A DNA stretch of 64,000 nucleotides. It comes from Acidobacteriota bacterium. Its GTDB lineage: Bacteria > Acidobacteriota > Vicinamibacteria > Vicinamibacterales > Vicinamibacteraceae. Every line of letters begins with the position of its first letter. The first letter of the stretch is position 1. Of this stretch, positions 1 to 8,339 are shown one piece after another. The translations under genes and the position numbers were made by a program. The stretch is taken from NCBI GenBank assembly GCA_020845575.1, contig JADLFL010000012.1, forward strand, positions 1-64,000, read 5' to 3'. The notes under the pieces are model-generated. The model made no database searches and had not been told where the DNA came from. It saw only the letters and a program-made list of their open reading frames with translations.

Positions 1-149
1 ACCTCGCACTCGGGACACGTCCAGCGCGCGCGGGCGTCGTGCTCGACCCAGAGATCAACCCGCTCCCCCGACGTGTCCAACGCGACCCGCGCGATGTGCC
101 ACGGCGCCTGCAACCCTAGAATCGTGTAGAAGAGTTTGGTGTCCTGCAT
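1..149 (-). CDS. ISL3-family transposase, N-terminal part (runs off the window)
   Basis: The reading frame starts at the ATG at 149-147 and is open to base 1, giving about 49 residues. It begins MQDTKLFYTILGLQ, continues through an APWHIARVALD segment, and ends at the window edge in RWTCPEC, the first half of the N-terminal zinc ribbon that ISL3 transposases use to bind their ends. That layout (short lead, 'WxV..V.LD' strand, CPxC) is characteristic of the family. The DDE catalytic core would lie beyond base 1. The start is supported by position relative to the zinc ribbon; no strong ribosome-binding site is seen. Confidence 0.75.
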   Translation of the reverse strand, partial: MQDTKLFYTILGLQAPWHIARVALDTSGERVDLWVEHDARARWTCPECE

Positions 150-262
150 CCCGCGGTTCTACGTCACCCCACTCCTCGGCGCAAGGCCGGCGAGCAGGCC
201 GCTCACCCGCCGAGTGGCCCGCGCAGCCGGCCCGACCTACCCACGCCATTCCCGGAAGGACC
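1..262 (-). mobile_element. Right end of an ISL3-family insertion sequence (partial)
   Basis: Only the 5' part of the element (as transcribed) lies in the window. It contains the start of an ISL3-type transposase gene. The outer end is placed at 262, because the minus strand from that point begins GGTCCTTCCGGGAATGG, which resembles the GG-TCTTCCG-type terminal repeats of this family. The next eight bases, 263-270 (ATTTTCAT), are AT-rich in otherwise GC-rich DNA and would suit the 8-bp target duplication typical of ISL3. The other end lies outside the window, so neither the inverted repeat nor the duplication can be confirmed here. Confidence 0.55.
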
Positions 263-463
263 ATTTTCATAATCTGTGTTGTCACATAGTGGCACGGAGC
301 CCTGCCGGCAGTTCGATAGTAACTAACGACATGGGGCAACCAGCCGACGGTGTCGAACTCGTACTCATGGCGCCAGCCGCGTCATAGCTGCAGCCGAGTC
401 AATGCCGACACGGCCGAAGGCGGTGGATCCACATCAGTCGGCATAAGTGATACCGGTGCCTCT

Positions 464-641
464 CGGCCGCCCGCCGCGGCTGCAGCACCAGCACGCGCCC
501 CTCGTCGACGAGTGCCGGCGGCACCCGCGTCGTCTTGCCCGCCCCCGGCGTGGCGACCAGCACCGCCGCCCGGTACGACTGGAGCGCAACCCGCAGCGGC
601 GCGAGCGCGGAGTCGACGGGCAGTGGAGCGAGCGTGCGCAT
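464..641 (-). pseudogene. hrpB: hrpB fragment (ATP-dependent helicase HrpB, N-terminal ~59 residues)
   Basis: From the ATG at 641 the minus strand encodes LPVDSALAPLRVALQS, then a Walker A motif (TPGAGKTTRVP) and LVLQPRRAA. This is the typical opening of HrpB-type DExH helicases, including the start of motif Ia. Homology stops at about 464, after RRAAE. The frame then runs through unrelated sequence to a stop near 399, so nearly the whole ~800-residue protein is missing. The break lies about 200 bp from an ISL3 insertion-sequence end, so an IS-mediated deletion is the likely cause (inference). No functional helicase is expected. Confidence 0.7.
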
Positions 642-680
642 CCTTCGTCCTTGTCCTGGTCTATGATCACCTCCTGTCCG

Positions 681-814
681 CCAGGGGTATCCGCTGGCGC
701 GTCGCTTTGCCTGTGAGCCAGGCGCCGCTTCGGCGAGATTGAGATCACACCCTTGGAACCTGGTTCGCTTTCGCGCGTCTGCGCGGCGGCGGGCGTAGGG
801 AGTGCGGAGCCTGG
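681..814 (+). promoter_or_regulatory. TPP (THI-box) riboswitch upstream of thiC
   Basis: The segment carries the conserved THI-box elements in order: CAGGGGT near 682, a variable stem, GAGATCACACCCTTGGAACCT at about 741-761 (matching the CTGAGA...ACCCTTTGAACCTG core), and GGCGTAGGGA at 792-801. CCAGG (681-685) can pair with CCTGG (810-814) to close a P1-like stem. It lies directly upstream of thiC (start 861), its usual target. By family knowledge it binds thiamin pyrophosphate and lowers thiC expression. The 46 bases between P1 and the ATG are short, which suits control of translation initiation, but the mechanism is inferred. Confidence 0.88.
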
Positions 815-839
815 CCTCGTGCCGTCGGGCTCCACGTGA

Positions 840-2588
<1,749 letters not shown>

Positions 2589-2676
2589 GGAGCAGCAATG
2601 CCGGAAATGCCGCGATGCCGGGAATGGACAACCGGCAGGCACAGGCATCCGTTCCGAGCACACTGACGACCACTAT

Positions 2677-2945
2677 GTAGGGGCACCCCTTGTGGGTGCC
2701 CGATCTGAACGGGCGGCCACAAGGGCCGCCCCTACGCCCGCATCGATGTCTTCCATCTGGAGGATGGGCGGCTTACGGCTTACGGTTCAGGGCTTACGGA
2801 ACGACAGCGCCAGCCATCCTCAGCACCCGTAGGGGCGACGCATGCGTCGCCCCTACACATTGGCGCCCAGGCGACCACAAGGGTCGCCCCTACACTTTGA
2901 CGCTCGGATGACCACCACGTAGGGGCGGCCCTTGTGGCCGCCCGT
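2677..2945. repeat. Cluster of palindromic GC-rich repeats ('taggggc...gcccctac' family)
   Basis: Four short hairpin units in a row each begin or end with GTAGGGGC/GCCCCTAC. The cores are GGGCACCC-TTGT-GGGTGCCC near 2682, GGGCGGCCACAAGGGCCGCCC at 2711-2731, GGGCGACGCATGCGTCGCCC at 2833-2852, and GGGGCGGCCCTTGTGGCCGCCC at 2921-2942, with a further GGCGACCACAAGGGTCGCC at 2870-2888. The cores look like variants on a theme (ACAAGGG/CCCTTGT), as in REP-type elements. They follow thiC and could act as transcription stops, but no U-run is seen. Confidence 0.75.
2753..2856. repeat. Direct repeat, copy 1 (partner at 3696-3797)
   Basis: About 100 bp, from CCATCTGGAG through GGCTTACGGTTCAGGGCT and CATCCTCAGCA to GTAGGGGCGACGCATGCG and CCCCTAC. 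The same order of elements recurs at 3696-3797 with scattered mismatches and one small indel. The two copies lie on either side of the vapB gene and most of vapC. The vapC stop codon at 2780 lies inside this copy. Confidence 0.8.
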
Positions 2946-3382
2946 CTGGCGGGGAACGCGCGTGCAGCCGACCGACGCATTGCGCGAGGGGTGACTGCGA
3001 ACGACGTGAGCGTCACACCCGATGGATGCGAAGTGGTGGCCCCTCGGAGTGCGCTCACGATCTTCTCGAGGTCGTCCGGATCGCTTGTGACGACGACATC
3101 ACGTCGCGCCATCGCTCCTACGACGACCGCTGCGTCAACGATGTCGCGTACGCCGGAGCGCGCACACGCCACGCCGACGGCACGGGCGCGCGGCTCATTG
3201 AAATCTTCGATACGGCAGCCGCGCAATAGACGCGACAACTGTGCCTGTGGTCCACCACGCCAGGCCTGTCCCAGTACGGCCGCCGGCACCACCGGTCGTT
3301 CGCCCTTCTGAAGCGACCGCAGATGCAACGCCCAGAGGTCACGCCGATTCATCAATGCCCCGGTGTCGTACGTGACGCCCAT
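2780..3382 (-). CDS. vapC: VapC-like PIN-domain ribonuclease toxin with read-through tail
   Basis: The first ~125 residues are a PIN domain: YDTGAL near the start (first acidic residue), PAAVLGQAWRGG, RDIVDAAVVVGA (third acid) and VVTSDPDDL (fourth acid). PIN toxins of this type cleave RNA and are blocked by a cognate antitoxin. The usual length is ~125-140 residues, but here the frame runs to 200. The extra ~75 residues are translated intergenic and repeat sequence (3007 down to 2780), so the native stop appears to have been lost or overrun. The gene starts three bases after the vapB stop, so the two are co-transcribed. The ATG at 3382 fits the family start (MGVTYDTGAL). Confidence 0.78.
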   Translation of the reverse strand: MGVTYDTGALMNRRDLWALHLRSLQKGERPVVPAAVLGQAWRGGPQAQLSRLLRGCRIEDFNEPRARAVGVACARSGVRDIVDAAVVVGAMARRDVVVTSDPDDLEKIVSALRGATTSHPSGVTLTSFAVTPRAMRRSAARAFPARRAATRAAPTWWSSERQSVGATLVVAWAPMCRGDACVAPTGAEDGWRCRSVSPEP

Positions 3383-3385
3383 GGC

Positions 3386-3637
3386 TCAGGCCGTGACGTT
3401 CCACACGGTGTTGAGGACGGCATCCGCATCGGCCAGTTCGCGTTCAGTCAGCCGGCCGTGCTCAGCCTCCCATTCGGCCACCGCGGCAAGGCCATCCTCG
3501 ATGCTCAACGCGTTCTCGGCAGCCCGGTTGAGCCATGCGGACAGGCTGAGGCCCTGACGCTCGGCACTCGTGGCGGCGGCCTGGGCGACGCGGTCGTCCA
3601 ACGCAACGCTCAACTTCCTCACGCCCATGCGAGTCAT
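3386..3637 (-). CDS. vapB: VapB-like ribbon-helix-helix antitoxin
   Basis: A short acidic protein opening VRKLSVALDDRVAQAAA, a ribbon-helix-helix DNA-binding start. It continues GLSLSAWLNRAAENAL and ends in an acidic helical tail (ADADAVLNTVW) of the kind that wraps the toxin. It lies immediately upstream of the PIN-domain gene, the standard antitoxin-toxin order, and probably autoregulates the pair (family knowledge). Start codon is uncertain: ATGs at 3637 and 3628 are both plausible and neither has a clear ribosome-binding site. An in-frame ATG at 3661 adds residues that do not look conserved. Confidence 0.78.
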   Translation of the reverse strand: MTRMGVRKLSVALDDRVAQAAATSAERQGLSLSAWLNRAAENALSIEDGLAAVAEWEAEHGRLTERELADADAVLNTVWNVTA

Positions 3638-3671
3638 GGTAGCACCGCGTTCGCACCGCATGCGCGTGCGC

Positions 3672-3693
3672 GCCAGGGGCTGAAGCCCCTGGC
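3672..3693. repeat. Short perfect hairpin GCCAGGGGC-tgaa-GCCCCTGGC
   Basis: Nine-base arms around a TGAA loop, located upstream of vapB on the minus strand. A close relative (GCCAGGGC-gtca-GCCCTGGC) occurs at 40739-40758 next to an unrelated gene, so this looks like a dispersed palindromic element rather than a gene-specific terminator. Confidence 0.7.
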
Positions 3694-3695
3694 CT

Positions 3696-3797
3696 CCATC
3701 TGGAGCACGGGCGTGCGGCTTACGGTTCAGGGCTCACGGGACGATAGCGCGACCCATCCTCAGCATGCGTAGGGGCCGACGCATGCGTCGCCGCTAC
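3696..3797. repeat. Direct repeat, copy 2 (partner at 2753-2856)
   Basis: Begins CCATCTGGAGCACGGG and carries GCGGCTTACGGTTCAGGG, CCATCCTCAGCATGCG and the imperfect palindrome GCCGACGCATGCGTCGCCGC, ending CTAC. Elements and order match copy 1. It lies just upstream of vapB, so the toxin-antitoxin pair is bounded by direct repeats about 940 bp apart. Confidence 0.8.
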
Positions 3798-3892
3798 AGC
3801 GAGTGGTTGTCCCGCCAACCGTCTGTGAGTTGAACCGCCAGCGCGAAGGCGGGTCCGGTGCCCGGTGCCCGCTGCCCGATGCCCGGCGTTCG

Positions 3893-4513
3893 CTACCGCC
3901 CCGTTCCGACGACGGGGACGATCTGGATAATCGTGGGGTAGCGGCTGGGGTCCGCGCCGGGGGTGGGGACCAGGTAGCCCTTCGAGCCGCCCCATGTGTA
4001 ATCCTTGATCGTCACGCCCGGTGGGAACGCCATCGTCTCTTCACGGAAGCGGCCGACCTCGAACATGTGTACCGGCGGGACGTCGTACACGAGGTCGCCC
4101 CTGTCGCGCAGTTGCGTGCGGTAATAGAGCACGAGCTCCGCGAACGACGCGGTGCTGCCGAACAGGTAGTAGCGCTGGCCCTGGCCCGCGTCGAACGAGC
4201 GCAGGAAGCGCGCGCCGGGGTACACCGGCAGGCCGAGCTGCGCGGCCGTCGGCACCGGATCGGCCGGCAGGGCCGGGTGGCTGGCTTCACCCCGCGGCGC
4301 CGCGGTCGGTGCCGTCGGGGGGGGCACCGGTCTGGCCGTCTCGCTCGAAACAGGCGGTGTCTGCGGTGTCGTAGCCGGTGTGTCGGGTCTGCCGACGGGC
4401 TGCGGCGCCACACCTCGCGGCGGCGGAGGCGGGGTTTGCGGGCGGCTCTGGCCGAGTGCCGGAGCCGCGGCGAGCAGCGTCAGGCACACCGTCAACTCGA
4501 TCGCGCGCGTCAT
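3893..4513 (-). CDS. Exported proline-rich protein of unknown function
   Basis: 206 residues. The N-terminus (MTRAIELTVCLTLLAAAPALGQS) is a signal peptide with a likely cut after ALG-Q. Residues ~25-85 are a low-complexity Pro/Thr/Ala linker. The C-terminal ~115 residues look like a folded domain: GLPVYPGARFLRSFD, GQRYYLFGS, ELVLYYRTQLRDRGD, PPGVTIKDYTWGGSKGY and YPTIIQIVP. That pattern resembles small periplasmic domains predicted to bind or regulate other proteins, but no family is recognised with confidence. It is divergent from the htpX-like gene with 51 bp between starts. The frame is open well upstream of 4513. That ATG is chosen because it begins the signal peptide. Confidence 0.75.
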   Translation of the reverse strand: MTRAIELTVCLTLLAAAPALGQSRPQTPPPPPRGVAPQPVGRPDTPATTPQTPPVSSETARPVPPPTAPTAAPRGEASHPALPADPVPTAAQLGLPVYPGARFLRSFDAGQGQRYYLFGSTASFAELVLYYRTQLRDRGDLVYDVPPVHMFEVGRFREETMAFPPGVTIKDYTWGGSKGYLVPTPGADPSRYPTIIQIVPVVGTGR

Positions 4514-4564
4514 GCGTCTTATTGTACGAAGGAACGGGCACGTTCGCCCTGGAAGAGAGTACAC

Positions 4565-5401
4565 ATGACCAGTGCTGTGAAAACTGCTGCGTTGCTGGGC
4601 CTGCTCAGCGCGCTGTTTCTGTACATCGGACAACTCCTCGGCGGCGAGGGCGGACTCCTCATCGCGTTTGTCATCGCCATCGTCATGAACTTCGGGTCCT
4701 ACTGGTTCTCCGACAAGATCGTCCTGGCGATGTATCGCGCCAGGGAGGTCGGGCCGGACCACCCGTTGTCCCAGCTCACCGCCGACCTCGCGCGGCGGGC
4801 GCAGCTCCCCATGCCGCGCGTCTACATCATTCCCGACGACTCCCCGAACGCGTTCGCCACGGGGCGCAATCCGCAGCACGCGGCCGTTGCGGCCACCGAG
4901 GGGATCATGCGCCTGCTGTCGCGCGATGAACTGGCGGGCGTGATGGCGCACGAGCTCGCGCACGTCAAGCATCGCGACATCCTCATCAGCTCCGTGGCGG
5001 CGACAATCGCCGCCGCGATCATGATGGTGGCGCGCATGGCGCAATTTGCGAGCTTCTTCGGCCACTCGCGATCCGACGATGGGGAAGGGAGCAACCCGAT
5101 CGCGCTGCTGGTGGGCATCTTCGTGGCACCCCTCGCGGCGATGCTGATCCAGTCGGCGATCTCGCGGTCGCGCGAGTTCGGGGCCGATGCCGGCGGGGCG
5201 GAGATCGCCGGGTCGCCGATGGGCCTGGTCAACGCGCTCCGCAAGCTCGAATCGGCCAGCAAGCGCGTGCCGATGGATGCCAATCCGGCGACGGCTCACA
5301 TGTTCATCATCAAGCCGTTCAGCGTGCGCGGCCTGTTCTCGTTGTTCAGCACGCACCCGCCGACCGAACAGCGGATCTCGGCGTTGATGGGCCCCCGCTG
5401 A
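4565..5401 (+). CDS. htpX: HtpX-like membrane zinc metalloprotease (M48 family)
   Basis: 278 residues. Two N-terminal membrane segments (about 9-24 and 31-47) precede the protease domain. The zinc site is HELAH (His129, Glu130, His133), with the third ligand at Glu204 in SREFGADAGG, which is the M48B/HtpX arrangement. Two further hydrophobic stretches lie between (about 142-160 and 181-198). HtpX-type proteases act in the inner membrane on misfolded or damaged membrane proteins (family knowledge). Length fits the family (~280-300). The gene is convergent with the radical SAM gene, with a perfect inverted repeat between them. Confidence 0.93.
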   Translation: MTSAVKTAALLGLLSALFLYIGQLLGGEGGLLIAFVIAIVMNFGSYWFSDKIVLAMYRAREVGPDHPLSQLTADLARRAQLPMPRVYIIPDDSPNAFATGRNPQHAAVAATEGIMRLLSRDELAGVMAHELAHVKHRDILISSVAATIAAAIMMVARMAQFASFFGHSRSDDGEGSNPIALLVGIFVAPLAAMLIQSAISRSREFGADAGGAEIAGSPMGLVNALRKLESASKRVPMDANPATAHMFIIKPFSVRGLFSLFSTHPPTEQRISALMGPR

Positions 5402-5417
5402 CGCGGGCGGACGTTGT

Positions 5418-5488
5418 GGGGCCGGGCTCGGAGAGCCGGCCCTACCCACAGCGGCGATAGGTAGGGCCGGCTCTCCGAGCCCGGCCCC
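5418..5488. repeat. Perfect 29-bp inverted repeat between convergent genes
   Basis: Arms at 5418-5446 and 5460-5488 are exact reverse complements (GGGGCCGGGCTCGGAGAGCC... and its mirror) with a 13-base spacer. The core GGGCTCGGAGAGCCGGCCCTAC recurs inside folC (about 12281-12305) and between the HIT gene and prmC (51880-51922). In transcripts from either side it would form a very stable stem, so it could end both htpX and the radical SAM gene. The stop codon of the latter (5490-5488) sits at its edge. Confidence 0.85.
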
Positions 5489-6435
5489 TACGGTGTTGCA
5501 GATGGTTCGTATCGGTCGCGCAGCAGGGTCAGGACGGCCTTGACCTGCTTCGCGTAGGCCGGATCGGGATACTTCCGCACATACAGCCGCGCGTACCTTT
5601 CCAGCAGCTGCGGGGCCTGAGCCTCGAGGAACTGGAAGAAGTGCTCGCGGCTGGCGTCTTCGAGGTGAAGGACGTTGCCACCGAGCAGCGGCACGTCCAG
5701 ATCGGCCATGGCCTGCAGCGTGGCCGCGATGCGTGACGGGTGCGTCGTGAAGCCGGGCACGAGTGGACTCATGAGGACGCCGGCCGTCACGCCCGCGTCG
5801 CGCAGGTGCCGCACGGCGCGCAGGCGCTGCATCGGCGGGGCGGTGCCGGGTTCCAGCTGCTCCCACACGGGATCGACGGTCGGCACGCTGACGTAGACGC
5901 GCGCGAGTCCGCGTTGCGACATCCGCGCGAGCACGTCGGCATCGCGCACCACCATCGGCCCCTTCGTCACGAGTCCCACGGGCGTGTTCGCCGCATCGAG
6001 GTGCGCCAGGCACGCGCGCGTGAGCCTGTAGCGGCCTTCGATCGGTTGATACGGATCGGTGGCGGTGCCGAGAGCCACGAGTTCGCACCGCCACGATGGC
6101 GCGTGCAGTTGTCGCGCGAGCACGTCGGCCACGTTGCGCTTCACGAAGATGTAGCTCGAGAACTCGTCGCCGGCACCCATCTCCAACTGGCTCTGGTACC
6201 GGCGCGCGTAGCAGTACTCGCACGCGTGCGTGCAGCCGCGGTAGGGATTGAGCGTCCAGCGGAACGCCATGCCCTTCACGCGATTGAGCGCCGACCGGCA
6301 TACCACTTCCTGATAGTGCGCGTTGTCTGCACGCCGCTCGGCGGAGGGCAGGCCCTCGACACCCGCAATCCTGACGATCGCCGCGACGCCGCGGGTGGTG
6401 AGCGGTTCCTCGAACAGGGGCATCTGGCGGGGCAT
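5488..6435 (-). CDS. Radical SAM protein, SplB/Rv2578c-like
   Basis: 315 residues. The cluster motif is GCTHACEYCYAR (Cys68, Cys72, Cys75; CxxxCxxC), preceded by FRWTLNPYRGC and followed by a radical-SAM barrel (ALGTATDPYQPIE, GLVTKGPMVVRD, VYVSVPTVD, GVTAGVLMSPLVPG). NPYRGCxHxCxYCYAR is typical of the Rv2578c-like group, annotated in many genomes as 'radical SAM / SplB-like' with no proven substrate. True spore photoproduct lyase is unlikely in a Gram-negative organism. Start at the ATG at 6435 (MPRQMPLFEE). Its last codon meets the inverted repeat at 5418-5488. Confidence 0.85.
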   Translation of the reverse strand: MPRQMPLFEEPLTTRGVAAIVRIAGVEGLPSAERRADNAHYQEVVCRSALNRVKGMAFRWTLNPYRGCTHACEYCYARRYQSQLEMGAGDEFSSYIFVKRNVADVLARQLHAPSWRCELVALGTATDPYQPIEGRYRLTRACLAHLDAANTPVGLVTKGPMVVRDADVLARMSQRGLARVYVSVPTVDPVWEQLEPGTAPPMQRLRAVRHLRDAGVTAGVLMSPLVPGFTTHPSRIAATLQAMADLDVPLLGGNVLHLEDASREHFFQFLEAQAPQLLERYARLYVRKYPDPAYAKQVKAVLTLLRDRYEPSATP

Positions 6436-6539
6436 GTATTCGCCGTATCTTCGCCATTGTCCTCCGCGCGCGAGTGGGTGGTCAAGGATGTGCGATTCGC
6501 CGGGAGTCGGCCCCGGAAGGAGATGTACACTGTCGCGCT

Positions 6540-7208
6540 ATGGCTAGTCACACACGAGTGGTGCGAGGGGTTGTCGCGGCGGCGATTCTCGGCTGGGCCG
6601 GCGTGGCCTTCGCGCAAGCGCCTGCCGCCAACGACGTCGTCGGCACCTGGAACATCACGATGACGTCGCCGGTCGGCACGCATCCAACCACGATGGCGAT
6701 CCGCGAGGATGGAGGCCAGTTGGCGGGCACGATCGATGGACTGCCCGGCGCGACGCCGGTGGTCGTGACGACCAGTGAGAAGGGGGTCACGTTCTCGTTC
6801 TCGGTCGACTACCAGGGACAACCGGTTCCCGTCGTGATGGCGGGGAAGATCACGGGCACGGACATCAAGGGCAGCGTGGACTACGCCGATGGCGCCGGCG
6901 CGGGCGACTTCATCGGCTCGAAGGCCGGCGCCGCGTCGCTGTCCGGGGCCTGGGCCATCTCTGGCGATGGCGGCGACGGATACAGCTTCATGTTCACGCA
7001 CGAGGGCGCGACCGTCGGTGGTGCGCTTCGCATGCCAGACGGCAACGAGCTGCCGCTGAAAGGCACCTTCGAGAACGGCCGTCTCTCACTCACCGTCGTG
7101 TCCGACAGCGCGAGCGGGACCATCGACGGCACCTACGACGCCGGCGCGCTCAAGGGGCGCTACGACATCGCCGGCAGCACCGGCACCTGGTCGGCCGTTC
7201 GCAAGTAA
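6540..7208 (+). CDS. Exported beta-rich protein, two related halves, unknown function
   Basis: 222 residues with a clear signal peptide (hydrophobic core GVVAAAILGWAGVAFA, cut before QAPA). The mature part has two lipocalin-like halves. Each starts with a GxW strand (GTWNITMTSP, GAWAISGDG) and has an anti-parallel strand pattern with DGxxLxGTxxG turns (GGQLAGTIDG, ASGTIDGTYDAGALKGRYD). Such modules are common in Acidobacteriota exported proteins of unknown role. A GGAAGGAG element lies about 17 bases before the ATG, further than usual, and a TACACT hexamer lies only 8 bases upstream, so the start or promoter assignment is soft. The frame also allows an earlier start at 6474. Confidence 0.75.
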   Translation: MASHTRVVRGVVAAAILGWAGVAFAQAPAANDVVGTWNITMTSPVGTHPTTMAIREDGGQLAGTIDGLPGATPVVVTTSEKGVTFSFSVDYQGQPVPVVMAGKITGTDIKGSVDYADGAGAGDFIGSKAGAASLSGAWAISGDGGDGYSFMFTHEGATVGGALRMPDGNELPLKGTFENGRLSLTVVSDSASGTIDGTYDAGALKGRYDIAGSTGTWSAVRK

Positions 7209-7212
7209 CGTC

Positions 7213-8322
7213 GTGGCTGCGTCTCGCACCGCCGCCGCGACGTCGGGATCGTCGCCACGCTTCCTGTTCATCGATGCCCTGCGGGGCTTCGACATGTTCT
7301 GGATCACGGGCGGCGACGTGTTGGCCCGCGCCCTCGCCGTGTGGTTCGGGTGGACGTGGCTCGATCACCAGATGGAACACCTGCCCTGGGAAGGGTTCGT
7401 GTTCTACGACCTCATCTTCCCGCTCTTCATCTTCATCGTCGGCGTCGTGCTGCCGATGTCGCTGAAGCGGTACGCCGCGCAGCCATCGGCCGCGTATGGC
7501 CGCATCGTCAGGCGATTCGCGCTGCTGATGCTGCTCGGGTGGATCAACTGGGGCCTGCTCCAGTTCGACCTGCCGAACATGCGATGGTCCGGCGTGCTGC
7601 AGCGCATCGCGATCTGTTACCTGTTCACGTCGCTCGCCGTGCTGCACCTGCGCGTGAAGGGACAGGCCATCCTCGCCGTTTCGCTGCTGCTCGGATACTG
7701 GGCGCTGCTGGCATTCGTGCCTGCGCCTGGATTTCGCGCATACGACCTCTCACCGGAAGGGAACCTGGTGGGGTACGTCGATCGCCTGCTGCTGCCAGGC
7801 AAGTTCTGCTGCTACCCGCCGTATGGCGACAACGAAGGCGTGCTCTCGAACATCCCCGCGATTGCGACGTGTCTCTTCGGCGCGTTGACGGGCTGGTGGC
7901 TGGTGCAGGCGTGCTCGGCGGGCACCAAGCTGCGTGGCCTTCTCGTCGCGGGCGTGGCGAGCCTGGTCCTCGGCTACGTGTGGTGGCCGCTCTTCCCCGT
8001 CATCAAGAACCTCTGGACGAGTTCCTACGTGATGATCGCCGCCGGGTGGAGTCTCCTGCTCGTGGCGCTGTTCTACTTCGTGATCGACATGCAGGGCATG
8101 CGCCGGTGGGCGTTCCCCTTCGTGGTGATCGGCATGAACGCGATCACGATCTACGTCGCGCAGGAGTTCATCAACTTCGGCGACATCTCGAAGTTCTTCC
8201 TCGGTGGCCTGGCCAGCATCGTCGGCGGTGCGGGCCCTGTCGTCCTTGCGCTCGGTGCGATCGCCGTCCGCTGGATCTGCCTGCGCTACCTCTATCGCAA
8301 CGGCACGTTCCTGCGCGTGTAA
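7213..8322 (+). CDS. NagX-like / heparan-alpha-glucosaminide N-acetyltransferase-like membrane protein (DUF5009)
   Basis: 369 residues, multi-pass. It opens RFLFIDALRGFDMFWITGGD, the signature of the DUF5009/DUF1624 acyltransferase family. Around ten hydrophobic segments follow, including FYDLIFPLFIFIVGVVLPMSL, where this family keeps its conserved charged and aromatic residues. Relatives are lysosomal HGSNAT and bacterial NagX, which transfer acetyl groups to amino sugars across the membrane. The substrate here is unknown. It starts with GTG five bases after the preceding gene, so the two are probably co-transcribed. Confidence 0.85.
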   Translation: MAASRTAAATSGSSPRFLFIDALRGFDMFWITGGDVLARALAVWFGWTWLDHQMEHLPWEGFVFYDLIFPLFIFIVGVVLPMSLKRYAAQPSAAYGRIVRRFALLMLLGWINWGLLQFDLPNMRWSGVLQRIAICYLFTSLAVLHLRVKGQAILAVSLLLGYWALLAFVPAPGFRAYDLSPEGNLVGYVDRLLLPGKFCCYPPYGDNEGVLSNIPAIATCLFGALTGWWLVQACSAGTKLRGLLVAGVASLVLGYVWWPLFPVIKNLWTSSYVMIAAGWSLLLVALFYFVIDMQGMRRWAFPFVVIGMNAITIYVAQEFINFGDISKFFLGGLASIVGGAGPVVLALGAIAVRWICLRYLYRNGTFLRV

Positions 8323-8339
8323 CGGCCGGGCGCCGGAAG

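Noticed and set aside
5740..6663. 307-residue plus-strand frame opposite the radical SAM gene that continues into the exported protein region
   Set aside because: Shadow frame; the radical SAM protein has an intact CxxxCxxC motif on the minus strand.
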